A stretch of 64,000 nt of DNA from AC-37 sp036389835 (GCA_036389835.1 DASVWC010000029.1:1-64000), one strand, 5' to 3'. Counted from the stretch's first letter, positions 42,474-51,066 are shown. Translations and numbers: made by a program. Notes: generated by a model not told the origin, from the letters alone.

Positions 42474-43507
42474 GCGTCTCGGCGCCCGCCACGGCGGGGG
42501 CCAGGCAGGACGCCGCGGGCGACGCGGTCGCCATCCTGCGCCGGCACGCCGAGCACCCGAGCTCGTTCCTGGCGATCAACGACGAGACGCGCCACTTCAC
42601 GGTGCCGACGATCGACGGCCTCGTGGCCTACCGGCCCGCCGGCCGGCGCCACGTCGTCCAGCTCTTCGGCCCCATCGCCGCCCCGGACCAGCGCGCGGAG
42701 CTGATGCGCGCCTTCCGTGGCTGGGCTCGCTCCGAGGGTCGCCGCATCACGGCGCTCCAGCTGACCCACGAGGAGGGCCCCGCCTTCGTCGACGACGGGT
42801 TCTCCGTCAACCAGCTCGGGTCGAGCTACAGCATCGACATCGAGAGCTTCTCCCTGCGCGGCACGCGCTTCATGAAGCTCCGCAACAAGCTCAGCCGCAG
42901 CCGCCGCCTCGGCGTGGTCGTGGACGAGCTCGACCCCGCGCAGGCGAGCGAGCCGGCCGTAGCGCGCGAGCTGGCGGACATCGACGCCACGTGGCTGCGC
43001 GCGCAGGGGCGGCTGGCCAAGGAGATGACGTTCCTGGTCGGGGAGCGCGCCGGCAGGGGCGCGCCGTTCCGCCGCGTGGCGGTCGCGCGCCACGAGGGCC
43101 GGATCACCGCGTACGTGACCTTCTCGCCGTGCTTCGGGAGCCGGCCGGGCTGGCTCTGCGACCTGACCCGCCGCCGCCCCGGCTCCCCGCCCGGCGTCAT
43201 CGAGCTGATCGTTCACACGATGGTCGAGCGGTTGAAGGACGAGGACTGCCGCTGGCTGCATCTCGGCATGACCCCGTTCGCCGGCCTGTCGCCGGAGCAC
43301 GAGCTCCCGCGCGGGTCGAGCCGGGCGGCCGCGCGCTTCGGGGCCCTGCTCGCCGAGCACGGCGGCGCGATCTACCCGACCAAGGCCCAGGAGCAGTTCA
43401 AGGTGAAGTGGGCGCCGCAGGTGGTCGAGCCGGAGTACGTGGCCTTCGAGCGAGGGCCGAACGTGGGCGCGATCTGGCAGCTCATGCGGGTTACGCGGGC
43501 GATCTAG
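42470..43507 (+). CDS. DUF2156/GNAT-fold aminoacyl-tRNA-dependent transferase, VlmA-type candidate
   Basis: A 345-residue protein. The TTG at 42470 overlaps the preceding stop (TTGA) and follows AGGAG by five bases. The sequence resembles the C-terminal domain of lysyl-phosphatidylglycerol synthases (FMKLRNKLSRSRRLG, CRWLHLGMTPFAGL, FKVKWAPQ). VlmA, about the same length, moves serine from seryl-tRNA to the oxygen of a hydroxylamine, the step that sets up N-N bond formation. The neighbours (a VlmO candidate upstream, a VlmB-like gene across the divergent promoter) support the same role here. No seryl-tRNA synthetase is in the window. A phospholipid aminoacyltransferase is less likely because the membrane half of MprF is missing. 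Confidence 0.82.
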   Translation: MSVSAPATAGARQDAAGDAVAILRRHAEHPSSFLAINDETRHFTVPTIDGLVAYRPAGRRHVVQLFGPIAAPDQRAELMRAFRGWARSEGRRITALQLTHEEGPAFVDDGFSVNQLGSSYSIDIESFSLRGTRFMKLRNKLSRSRRLGVVVDELDPAQASEPAVARELADIDATWLRAQGRLAKEMTFLVGERAGRGAPFRRVAVARHEGRITAYVTFSPCFGSRPGWLCDLTRRRPGSPPGVIELIVHTMVERLKDEDCRWLHLGMTPFAGLSPEHELPRGSSRAAARFGALLAEHGGAIYPTKAQEQFKVKWAPQVVEPEYVAFERGPNVGAIWQLMRVTRAI

Positions 43508-43581
43508 CCGAGCTCCGCAGACCCCGTCGCTGACCGTCCCCTCTCTTTGGGGGTTTGCGGTAGTTGACCGCTGTACGCAAC

Positions 43582-43610
43582 TTGACTCGCCGCGACGGGC
43601 TCGTTTAGGT
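43582..43610 (+). promoter_or_regulatory. Sigma-70-type promoter for the SDR operon
   Basis: TTGACT (43582-43587), a 17-bp spacer and TTAGGT (43605-43610). A very similar TTGACT-N17-TTATGG lies before the Trypco1 gene at 57920. No pathway motif occurs here, which suggests that the following operon is outside the azoxy regulon. Confidence 0.5.
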
Positions 43611-43676
43611 TCGGAGCCCTGACGCCTCGTGTCGCATCGGTCCGCGCTCCGCGGCTACGATCGGGCCGCCGTGACC

Positions 43677-44492
43677 ATGGCGGTGCGGTCTCACATTCGC
43701 GACATGGCCGAACCCACCGAACTCGCAGCCGGTTGGCGCGACTTCTCGCTCGAGAGCAGGACGGCAATCGTCACCGGCAGCTCGACCGGCATCGGCCGAG
43801 CGATCGCGGCGTCGCTGGTCGAGCTTGGCGCATGCGTCGCGGTCACGGCGCTGCCCGAGGAGCGCGCGCGTGCGGACGAGGTCGCCGCGGCGCTCGACCC
43901 GTCCGGCGCGCGCACCCGGGCCTACGGCCTCGACGTGCGATCGCACGCGTCCATCACCGCGATGCAAAGCGAGTTCGTCCGCGACTTCGGCGGAGTCGAC
44001 ATCCTCGTGAACAACGCCAGCGTCCGTCTCGTCGAGTCCTCGCTCGCCACCTCGTCCGACGCGTGGGACGAGCTGATGGCGGTCAACCTCAGAGGCGTGT
44101 TCCTCTCGTCGCAGGTCGCCGCCCATCACATGAGGGGCCGAGGCGGCTCGATCGTCAACATCTCGTCGCAGCTGGGGCTCGTGGCCGCAAAGGACCGTGC
44201 TGCGTACTGCGCCAGCAAGGCGGGCGTGATCAACCTGTCGCGCGCACTCGCGCTCGACTGGGCGCCGTATCGGATCCGGGTCAACGCGGTCGCGCCCGGC
44301 ACGACTCGTACGGAGTCCACTCCGGTGGCGACCGATGCGCGCGAGGCCGCGGAGCTCTTGAGCCGCATGCCGCTCGGCCGTCCGATCGAGCCGGTCGACG
44401 TGGCGAACGCAGTGGTCTATCTCGCGGGGCCGCTGTCCGACGGAGTCACGGGTCACACTCTGGTCGTCGACGGCGGATGGACCCTGTCGTGA
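43677..44492 (+). CDS. Short-chain dehydrogenase/reductase (classical SDR)
   Basis: A classical SDR with the cofactor motif TGSSTGIG, NNAS, the catalytic Ser in NISSQLG, Tyr-Lys in YCASK and a C-terminal TLVVDGGW. Starts at GTG 43629, ATG 43677 and ATG 43704 are all in frame. None has a clear ribosome binding site, and I list 43677. The substrate is unknown. It leads a four-gene operon (gaps of 28, 36 and 11 bp) whose relation to the azoxy cluster is unclear, because its promoter lacks the pathway motif. Confidence 0.87.
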   Translation: MAVRSHIRDMAEPTELAAGWRDFSLESRTAIVTGSSTGIGRAIAASLVELGACVAVTALPEERARADEVAAALDPSGARTRAYGLDVRSHASITAMQSEFVRDFGGVDILVNNASVRLVESSLATSSDAWDELMAVNLRGVFLSSQVAAHHMRGRGGSIVNISSQLGLVAAKDRAAYCASKAGVINLSRALALDWAPYRIRVNAVAPGTTRTESTPVATDAREAAELLSRMPLGRPIEPVDVANAVVYLAGPLSDGVTGHTLVVDGGWTLS

Positions 44493-44520
44493 GCTCTCTT
44501 CGACCGCGTGGAGGTGCGTG

Positions 44521-44988
44521 GTGACCGAACGACCTGACCGATCTGGATTGACGTTCTCGAAGGACGGGAGGGCGTTCTACACCGCGCCCGACTCCGGGGT
44601 GGCGGCGCTGCTGCTTGCGCTGCTCTGCCACGAGCACGAGACGCGCGGGAGCACCGTGGCGTGCGACCTCCTCACGGTCGAGAAGGCGAGCCTGCTCGCG
44701 TGCTACCGGCCCTCGCGCGTGAGGTCGGAGGTCGCGCATCCGGCAGCGGTCGCCCTGCTCGGCCGAGCCGGTGTCGCGGTGGACGCAGCCTCGGTCTCCG
44801 CTCAGCTCGCATCCGGCGAGGACAGCACGCTCGTCCGTCTGCGTACGGAGAGCGACTCGCCCGAGGCGTTCCGCGACGAGCTTCGGATGCGCCTCCTCAC
44901 GTCACTTCAGAAGAGCCGCGGGGTCGCGGATGGCTGGGTCGACGTCACACCGGAGAGCTTCATCGGCTACGGCGGCGGCGGAACCTGA
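44521..44988 (+). CDS. Hypothetical protein in SDR operon
   Basis: I do not recognise this 155-residue protein. GTG 44521 follows GGAGG (44510-44514); GTG 44518 is an alternative. It is a soluble alpha/beta-looking protein with an N-terminal FSKDGRAFYTAPDSGV and a C-terminal tail of glycines (GYGGGGT). No cysteine cluster, signal peptide or membrane segment is visible. It is co-transcribed between the SDR and the GNAT-like gene. Confidence 0.65.
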   Translation: MTERPDRSGLTFSKDGRAFYTAPDSGVAALLLALLCHEHETRGSTVACDLLTVEKASLLACYRPSRVRSEVAHPAAVALLGRAGVAVDAASVSAQLASGEDSTLVRLRTESDSPEAFRDELRMRLLTSLQKSRGVADGWVDVTPESFIGYGGGGT

Positions 44989-45024
44989 GCGATTGGGCAC
45001 CGGGCGCCTCTCACCTGACACCAG

Positions 45025-45957
45025 ATGCTGGACTCCGACGACCTCAGGACGATCGATGCGAAATTCGGGATCTACGATCACGACTGGCGCGCGTACTCGC
45101 CGGTCCTCGGCGAGCCCCACCTGGTCGACGACTACCTCGTCTACTTCGACGGCGTCGCGGCCGCCGTGTGCGCGTACCGGCTGGGCGACACCGAGAGCGA
45201 GCTCGACGGCGCTGGTCTCACGCGATTGCTCGACGCAGCCGACCTCCGCGACGCGCGCGCGGTCGCGCTCTGGGGACGGCTTGTTGACACGCCCGCGATC
45301 ACGCTCGCGACCCCCAACGGCGACCGCGCCATGCGACGCGTCAAGTACGCCGACTACGACCCCGCGACCGTCGACACGGTCGTCGATCTCGGGAACTTCG
45401 ACTACGCGAGCGAGAAGCACGCCCGAAAGGACGCCGCGCACGTCCGTCGCCGTGGCATAGACGTCGCGGTCACCACTTCCGAGGTGCTGACGGCGGACCA
45501 CCTGCGTCTGATGGACGAGTGGTCGGCGAACCACGAGGTGTCCCCCTGGCACTCGTGTCTCGCCTCGGCGGCGACCAGCTACATACGGGCCCCCGCGGTC
45601 TACCTGCTCGAGGCGCGTCTCGACGATCGCCTGCTCGGATTCGGAATCCTCTCGCGGCCCGCTGAGGATCACAGCGTCCTGCTCCAGCACTTCACGACGC
45701 GGGCGCCCGGCGTTCCCGCGGGCGACGCCGTCTACATGGCGGCGCTCGAGCTCGCGCGCGAGCTCGGCACGCCCTTCCTGCATCTCGGCTACTCGCCGAC
45801 GGCCGACCTGCTGAGGTTCAAGCGCAAGTGGGGCGGCCGTCTCGATCAGCCTCCGTTTCGCGACTCCTGGTACACGGACGACGCCGAGCTCGAGCCCCTG
45901 ATCGCGCGCGATTGCGGGGTCTTCCCGCTTCGCGCCTTCACGCGCGCCACGCTCTAG
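45025..45957 (+). CDS. GNAT-fold protein related to aminoacyl/peptidyl transferases
   Basis: A 310-residue protein. Its C-terminal third (PFLHLGYSPTADLLRFKRKW) mirrors the HLGMTP...FKVKW segment of the VlmA-like protein at 42470. This pattern is seen in DUF2156/FemX-type GNAT transferases that use aminoacyl-tRNA or related donors. The N-terminal half is divergent. It could be a second transferase of the pathway or an unrelated N-acyltransferase. Operon partners are an SDR, an unknown protein and a membrane-anchored protein. Confidence 0.65.
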   Translation: MLDSDDLRTIDAKFGIYDHDWRAYSPVLGEPHLVDDYLVYFDGVAAAVCAYRLGDTESELDGAGLTRLLDAADLRDARAVALWGRLVDTPAITLATPNGDRAMRRVKYADYDPATVDTVVDLGNFDYASEKHARKDAAHVRRRGIDVAVTTSEVLTADHLRLMDEWSANHEVSPWHSCLASAATSYIRAPAVYLLEARLDDRLLGFGILSRPAEDHSVLLQHFTTRAPGVPAGDAVYMAALELARELGTPFLHLGYSPTADLLRFKRKWGGRLDQPPFRDSWYTDDAELEPLIARDCGVFPLRAFTRATL

Positions 45958-45968
45958 GACTGCGACCC

Positions 45969-46898
45969 GTGTCACGGCGGCCCTCTGAGACATCGGAGAC
46001 GTTCCAGGCGGTACTGCTCACCTTCATCGTGACGGTGCTCGGCGTCCTGGTGAGCGAGTTCGCGGGACTGGGCGAGACGAGCTACGCGCTTCCGATCACG
46101 ATCGGCTGCCTCGCGGTCGCGCTCGGCGCCCTGGGCGTGCTCACCCTGCGTGCCTACATAGTTGACCTGCAGGAGGCGCGCGTCAGCTCCCGCCTGTCAC
46201 GTGCGATCGACGCCTCGATCCCCACGCTCGTCCGGTTCAGGAAGCGCGAGGACCGCCTGACCGTCAACCACGACGACAGCGCCCAGCTCGAGTGGGAGTT
46301 CGACCTGGCGGCGGTCAAGGATCAGAGCTTCAGAGAGCTGCGGTTCCTCATCTACGCCGAGGGCGAACGACCTCAGGGGGCGCCCTGGGACGCCATCAAG
46401 GTCGAGGAGGTCAGGGTCGACGACGAGATACGCGAAGGCGTGCTCGTGCCGCTCGAGCGGAGGCTGTCCGACGTCCCCGACCGGCCCTCGACCCAGTACG
46501 CGCTGCTGCTGGTCCCGGTCGAGCTGGGTGTCGGCCGCAGCACGTGCAGCGTCCGGGTGCGCATGACGTTCAGGGACGTCTTCCCGCTCGCCGGTGAGCG
46601 GGAGAGGTTCTACGTCGACGTCCCCTACCTCACCGAGGAGCTGAAGGTGACGATCGCGGCGCCGGGTAGGAAGGTCTACGCCGCGCCCGGCGTGAAGTCC
46701 GTCGAGGCGATGTCGGGGCTGATGGAGATGGACGACGTCGTGGAGTCCGAGTTCCAGAGCGGGAACACAAGGAACGATTCGGCGGACCTGGTCTGGGAGA
46801 CGAGGAGTCCGAAGCTCGGATATCGCTACACGATCAACTTCCGGGTGAGCGAGGCTGCCGGATCGAATCGCCGGCGGGGCTGGCCGCGAGCTCGCTGA
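45969..46898 (+). CDS. Membrane-anchored hypothetical protein
   Basis: A 309-residue protein from GTG 45969, 11 bp after the GNAT-like gene. Two transmembrane helices near the N-terminus (about residues 13-33 and 40-62) are followed by a large soluble domain of alternating strands (70-295) and a basic tail. This resembles small sensor or effector proteins with a TM hairpin and a cytoplasmic domain, but I recognise no named family. It closes the SDR operon. Confidence 0.6.
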   Translation: MSRRPSETSETFQAVLLTFIVTVLGVLVSEFAGLGETSYALPITIGCLAVALGALGVLTLRAYIVDLQEARVSSRLSRAIDASIPTLVRFRKREDRLTVNHDDSAQLEWEFDLAAVKDQSFRELRFLIYAEGERPQGAPWDAIKVEEVRVDDEIREGVLVPLERRLSDVPDRPSTQYALLLVPVELGVGRSTCSVRVRMTFRDVFPLAGERERFYVDVPYLTEELKVTIAAPGRKVYAAPGVKSVEAMSGLMEMDDVVESEFQSGNTRNDSADLVWETRSPKLGYRYTINFRVSEAAGSNRRRGWPRAR

Positions 46899-46934
46899 TC
46901 GGCGTTCCCGCGCCGGCGGCGTACCGTGCACGGC

Positions 46935-47801
46935 ATGCGCATCGCCACCTGGAACGTCAACTCGGTCAAGCAGCGCGTGCCGCGGCTCCTGCCGTGGCTC
47001 GACGAGCGCCAGCCGGACGTGGTCTGCCTCCAGGAGACCAAGCTCGCCGACGACGCGTTCGCCGACCTGCTCGGCCGCGAGCTTGCCGGCCGCGGCTACG
47101 AGACCGCGGCTCACGGCGAGGCGACGTGGAACGGAGTCGCCATCCTCTCCCGCGTCGGGTTGGACGACGTCGTGCGGGGGCTCGGGGAGAGCGCGCCGGG
47201 CTTCCCGCACCCGGAGGCGCGCGCCGTCTCCGCCACCTGCGGCGGCGTCCGCGTGGTGTGCGTGTACGTGCCGAACGGCCGCGCCCCGGACTCCGAGCAC
47301 TACCGCTACAAGCTCGCCTGGCTGGCGTCGCTGCGCGAGCTGCTGGCCGGGGGGCCGGAGGCCACCGTCGTCTGCGGCGACATGAACATCGCCCCGGCCG
47401 ACGAGGACGTGTTCGACCCCGACGCGTACGTCGGGCAGACGCACGTGACGGCGCCGGAGCGCGAGGCGCTGGCGGAGCTCCAGGCGCTCGGCTTCCACGA
47501 CGTCGTGCGCGACCGCTGGCCGGGCAAGCGGGTCTTCACCTACTGGGACTACCGGGCCGGGATGTTCCACCAGGACCTCGGGATGCGGATCGACCTGGTG
47601 CTGGCCAGCGCGCCGGTGGCGGATCGCGTCAGGGCCGCGTGGGTCGACCGCCACGCCCGGAAGGGGAGCGGGCCGAGCGACCACGCGCCCGTGATCGTGG
47701 ACCTCGACGAGGCGCCGGACGGGGACGTCGGGCCCGTCGTGCCGCCGCCGTCGCGGCCGGTCACCAAGCGCGGCGCCGGCAAGCTGCCGCAGTCGCCGTG
47801 A
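46935..47801 (+). CDS. xthA: Exodeoxyribonuclease III
   Basis: A 288-residue endonuclease/exonuclease/phosphatase-fold protein typical of ExoIII: MRIATWNVNSVKQR, CLQETKL (metal-binding Glu), WNGVAILSR, VYVPNGR, CGDMNIAP, and the catalytic GPSDHAPVIVDLD at the C-terminus. It repairs AP sites and 3'-blocked ends. I use ATG 46935, which gives the canonical N-terminus, rather than GTG 46926. It lies beside a LigD-type polymerase gene transcribed toward it, so this is a small DNA-repair block unrelated to the biosynthetic cluster. Confidence 0.93.
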   Translation: MRIATWNVNSVKQRVPRLLPWLDERQPDVVCLQETKLADDAFADLLGRELAGRGYETAAHGEATWNGVAILSRVGLDDVVRGLGESAPGFPHPEARAVSATCGGVRVVCVYVPNGRAPDSEHYRYKLAWLASLRELLAGGPEATVVCGDMNIAPADEDVFDPDAYVGQTHVTAPEREALAELQALGFHDVVRDRWPGKRVFTYWDYRAGMFHQDLGMRIDLVLASAPVADRVRAAWVDRHARKGSGPSDHAPVIVDLDEAPDGDVGPVVPPPSRPVTKRGAGKLPQSP

Positions 47802-47827
47802 GGGCGGGCGCGACGGGGGCGTGAGGG

Positions 47828-48886
47828 TCAGCGCGGCCGGTCGCGGTCGCGCGAGGGCTGCACGCGCTTGGGCTCGCCGGGCATCGTCGGGTAGTCGGGC
47901 GGGTAGGGCATGTCGGCCTCGCCCTCGGCCGCGTCCCGCTCGTACATGTCGAGCAGCGGCTGGAGCGAGTGGGCGGCGTCGTCGATGGCGGCGTGGCGGT
48001 CGCCCACCTCGGCGAAGCGCGCGGGCATCGTCGCGATCGTGAAGTCCTCGGGCGCGACCTCGGCCAGCTCGTCCCAGGTCACCGGCGCCGAGACCGGCGC
48101 CCCGGGCTTCGGCCGCACGCTGTAGGCCGAGGCGATCGTGCGGTCGCGGGCGTTCTGGTTGTAGTCGACGAAGATGCGCTCGCCGCGCTCCTCCTTCCAC
48201 CACTTGGTGGTCACCTGGCCCGGCAGCCGCCGCTCGAGCTCGCGACCGAACGCGATCGCCGCATGGCGCACGTCCGTGAAGCTCCAGCGCGGCTCGATCC
48301 GGACGTAGATGTGCACGCCGCGGCCGCCTGAGGTCTTGGGAAAGGCCGCGTAGCCGAGCTCGTCGAGGAGCGCGCGCGCCTCCGCCGCCACGCGCACCGC
48401 GTCGTCGAAGTCGGTGCCGGGCTGCGGGTCGAGGTCCAGCCGGAGCTCGTCGGGGTGGTCCACGTCGTGGCTGCGGACCGGCCACGGATGGAAGGTGATC
48501 GTGCCCATCTGGGCGGCCCAGCCGACGACGGCCACCTCGGTCGGGCAGATCTCGTCGGCGTGGCGGCCGGACGGGAACTGGATGCGCGCCGTCTCCACGT
48601 AGTCCGGGGCGCCGCGCGGGATGCGCTTCTGGAAGAACGCGTCGCCGCCGCCCTTCTCGCGCGTCGAGAGGACCATGCCGGGGTGCACGCCCTTCGGCCA
48701 GCGCTCGAGCGTGGTCGGACGGCGCGCGAGCGCGCGCATGATGCCCTCGCCGACGGCGAGGTAGTAGTTGACGACGTCGAGCTTGGTGAGCGCGCTCGTG
48801 CGCTCGGTCGCCGGGAAGATCACGCGATCGGGGCTCGAGACGCGCAGCTCGCGCCCGCCCGCGTCCACGGTCGTTGCGTCGGCCAC
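47828..48886 (-). CDS. Stand-alone LigD-type primase-polymerase domain
   Basis: A 352-residue archaeo-eukaryotic-primase-fold polymerase as found at one end of the NHEJ ligase LigD: SSPDRVIFPA, YYLAVGEGIM, ELRLDLDPQPG with the DxD metal pair, KTSGGRGVHIYVR, and SAYSVRPKPG. No ligase or phosphoesterase domain is attached, so it is a split polymerase subunit acting with Ku and a separate ligase. The open frame runs far upstream, but 48997-50994 is occupied by another gene. I take GTG 48886; GTG 48868 is also possible. Confidence 0.88.
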   Translation of the reverse strand: MADATTVDAGGRELRVSSPDRVIFPATERTSALTKLDVVNYYLAVGEGIMRALARRPTTLERWPKGVHPGMVLSTREKGGGDAFFQKRIPRGAPDYVETARIQFPSGRHADEICPTEVAVVGWAAQMGTITFHPWPVRSHDVDHPDELRLDLDPQPGTDFDDAVRVAAEARALLDELGYAAFPKTSGGRGVHIYVRIEPRWSFTDVRHAAIAFGRELERRLPGQVTTKWWKEERGERIFVDYNQNARDRTIASAYSVRPKPGAPVSAPVTWDELAEVAPEDFTIATMPARFAEVGDRHAAIDDAAHSLQPLLDMYERDAAEGEADMPYPPDYPTMPGEPKRVQPSRDRDRPR

Positions 48887-48938
48887 GGGCGGAGCGTACG
48901 GACGCGCCGGGACGTACGGCGGCAGCAGAGCGGGGGGT

Positions 48939-48977
48939 GGTCGACCTAACCCACCGTATATGTGGGTAATGTCGACC
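48939..48977. repeat. Intergenic nested palindromic repeat, copy 2
   Basis: A symmetric 39-bp element: GGTCGAC, 3 bp, ACCCAC, CGTATAT, GTGGGT, 3 bp, GTCGACC. Both the inner and the outer arms are perfect inverted repeats with identical spacing. It lies between the membrane protein gene and the LigD-type gene, both on the minus strand. The same elements recur at 25907-25953. Confidence 0.7.
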
Positions 48978-48996
48978 AGGTCGCGAGAAGGCGCTG

Positions 48997-50994
48997 CTAG
49001 CGGCGGAACTCGAGCGACCGGAGCGCCTCGCTGCAGAGGCGCCGGAAGCGATCCTCCTGCTTGTCCGCGATGCACTCCAGCCGCACGGTGTGCACCGGCT
49101 GCGGGAACCATGCCGCGAAGTACCAGAACCCGTTGCGGCTGGGGTGGTTCCAGACGTAGCCCCTGCGGCCGGCGACCATCCGCTCCGTGTGCGTCACGTC
49201 GAAGCCGGCCAGGCGCGAGTGCTCGCGGTCCTTCTTGGCCACGAAGGCCGCGACCGCCGCCGGGTCGTCGAGGCGCGGCTCGTAGACGTAGTGCGCGAGC
49301 GACACCGCGTTGAAGCCCTTCCTGAACGACGAGCGCAGCTCCCAGCGAGCGCCGCTGGTCTGCGCGTCGCCCCTGAGGTCGTCCGTGATGAACTCGCGCA
49401 GGTCGGGGCCGACCGTGTAGCGGACCGACGCGGCGCCGCCGGTCAGGTTGGAGCGGCCGTCGACGGGCACCTGCTTCGCGGTCGCCTCGAAGATCGCCAG
49501 CCGCAGCGAGCTGAGGGGGAGGCCGGCGGCGCCGGCGGTCACCGACAGGACCATCGCACCCGCGAGGATCATGCCCGTGAGCCTGATCAGGCCCAGGCCG
49601 CTGAGCGTGTAGCGCAGGCTGCCGCGGGTGGGTCGCGGGGCGGGGCCGTCCGCCGTGCCGGCGGGCGAGCCGCCGCGCGCCTCGCGCAGCCTCGATCCGA
49701 GCCACAGGCCGATCGCCGCGGTGAGGCTCAGCATGATCATCAGCGAGATCACGACGCTCGCGTCCATGAAGAACAGGGCCGGGACGGCGAACAGGTTCAG
49801 CGGGACTACGTAGGCCAGCGACGACCTGGTGCCGGCCACGTAGCCGCAGATGCCGCAGACCACGGGAACCACCAGGAGGACCGGCACGGTCGCGTCCCGC
49901 GAGGTCCCGAGCCCGACGCCGAACGGGTTGACGTAGAGGGCGACCGCCGCGACGGCCAGCAGCAGCCACAGGCCGCGGTCGAACGCGGGCGTGTTCATGG
50001 CCGCGCGGTCGAACAGGCGCTGTCGCGGCGCGGGCGGGGCGGGCACGGAGATGCGCGGCGCGGACGAGGTCGTGCGCGGCGCGGTCGGGGCCGGCCCGTG
50101 CGCGCGCGGCCGGTCGGAGGGCGCCCCGCCGCGCTCGCGCGCCTGCTCCCAGGCCCGCTCCGCCTCGGCGACGGCCGCGGGATCGTCCGCCGGCACGCCG
50201 TGCGACCGGAGCGCGCTCGCGATCGACACCAGGTTGGCCGGTGCGATCGAGCCGATCGCGTACGTCTCCGGCGGCTCGCCTCCGGCGCCGGCGACGGTCA
50301 GCGAGAGGATTCCGGCGCGCCCCGCCTGGGTCCACTCGACGCCGAACCCGGTCACGAGCGGATACGGCGCGTCGACCAGCAGGAACGGCTCGGCCGAGTG
50401 AGGCGACCCGGCCACGATCAGGCGCCGGTCGGTCGCGACCACCAGCCGGAAACCCTCCCTCCAGCTCCACGCTCCCCCGACGCGGCCGACGCCATCGCCC
50501 ACGACGGCCTCGCCGTCGGCGAGCAGGGGCTCGAACCGGCGCAGGACCTCCGGCACGTAGCCGCTCGCTCGCCACAGGAGCGCTGCCGGGATCGCCGCCA
50601 GCAGCCCGACGGCGATCAGCCGGGGATCCCCGCTCAGCCCGATCGACGCGGCGGTGAGGAAGAGCGGAGCGAGCAGGTGCCACGTGAGGGGGCTGACCCC
50701 GGCGGCGGTCACCTTCACGACCCTCACGGGGGACCGCTTGGCCATCCGCAGCGCCAGCCAGATCAGCACGGCGGGCCACATCAGCGCCAGCAGGATCACC
50801 GCCCAGGGGCCCGCCCCGACGAGCACCGTGACGATGCACATCGCGAAGACGGAGGCGACCATCAGCGCGACCACCTGGACGCCCGCCTTCCCGAGCTGGG
50901 CGGTCTGCCCCCGCGGGTCGGGCTCGACGCCCACGTCGCGGAGGCCGAGGTCCACGACGGCGAGGAAGCTCGGCTTGGTCGGTCTCGATCCCAC
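48997..50994 (-). CDS. Multi-domain membrane protein of unknown function
   Basis: A 665-residue protein from GTG 50994. There are two N-terminal TM pairs (about 40-90 and 105-140). A soluble segment (155-280) resembles a PH-like domain (GFRLVVATDRRLIVAG). A Pro/Ala/Arg-rich linker precedes a second membrane region (345-430) and one more TM (about 470-490). The C-terminal extracytoplasmic domain (500-665) ends in a segment about processed surface proteins in style (RRLCSEALRSLEF). I do not recognise the full architecture. It may be an envelope stress or lipid-sensing protein. The palindromic repeat lies just downstream. Confidence 0.65.
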   Translation of the reverse strand: MGSRPTKPSFLAVVDLGLRDVGVEPDPRGQTAQLGKAGVQVVALMVASVFAMCIVTVLVGAGPWAVILLALMWPAVLIWLALRMAKRSPVRVVKVTAAGVSPLTWHLLAPLFLTAASIGLSGDPRLIAVGLLAAIPAALLWRASGYVPEVLRRFEPLLADGEAVVGDGVGRVGGAWSWREGFRLVVATDRRLIVAGSPHSAEPFLLVDAPYPLVTGFGVEWTQAGRAGILSLTVAGAGGEPPETYAIGSIAPANLVSIASALRSHGVPADDPAAVAEAERAWEQARERGGAPSDRPRAHGPAPTAPRTTSSAPRISVPAPPAPRQRLFDRAAMNTPAFDRGLWLLLAVAAVALYVNPFGVGLGTSRDATVPVLLVVPVVCGICGYVAGTRSSLAYVVPLNLFAVPALFFMDASVVISLMIMLSLTAAIGLWLGSRLREARGGSPAGTADGPAPRPTRGSLRYTLSGLGLIRLTGMILAGAMVLSVTAGAAGLPLSSLRLAIFEATAKQVPVDGRSNLTGGAASVRYTVGPDLREFITDDLRGDAQTSGARWELRSSFRKGFNAVSLAHYVYEPRLDDPAAVAAFVAKKDREHSRLAGFDVTHTERMVAGRRGYVWNHPSRNGFWYFAAWFPQPVHTVRLECIADKQEDRFRRLCSEALRSLEFRR

Positions 50995-51066
50995 GGTCTG
51001 CTAGTCCTGGCTCCCAGGCGCCAAGTGGTACTTCGGCCGCCCGGCCCTCCGGCTGTAGCCGCGGTG

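Noticed and set aside
48887..50839. Upstream 650-residue extension of the LigD-type polymerase frame
   Set aside because: The same DNA encodes the 665-residue membrane protein in another frame with proper TM segments. The LigD homology begins only near 48850.
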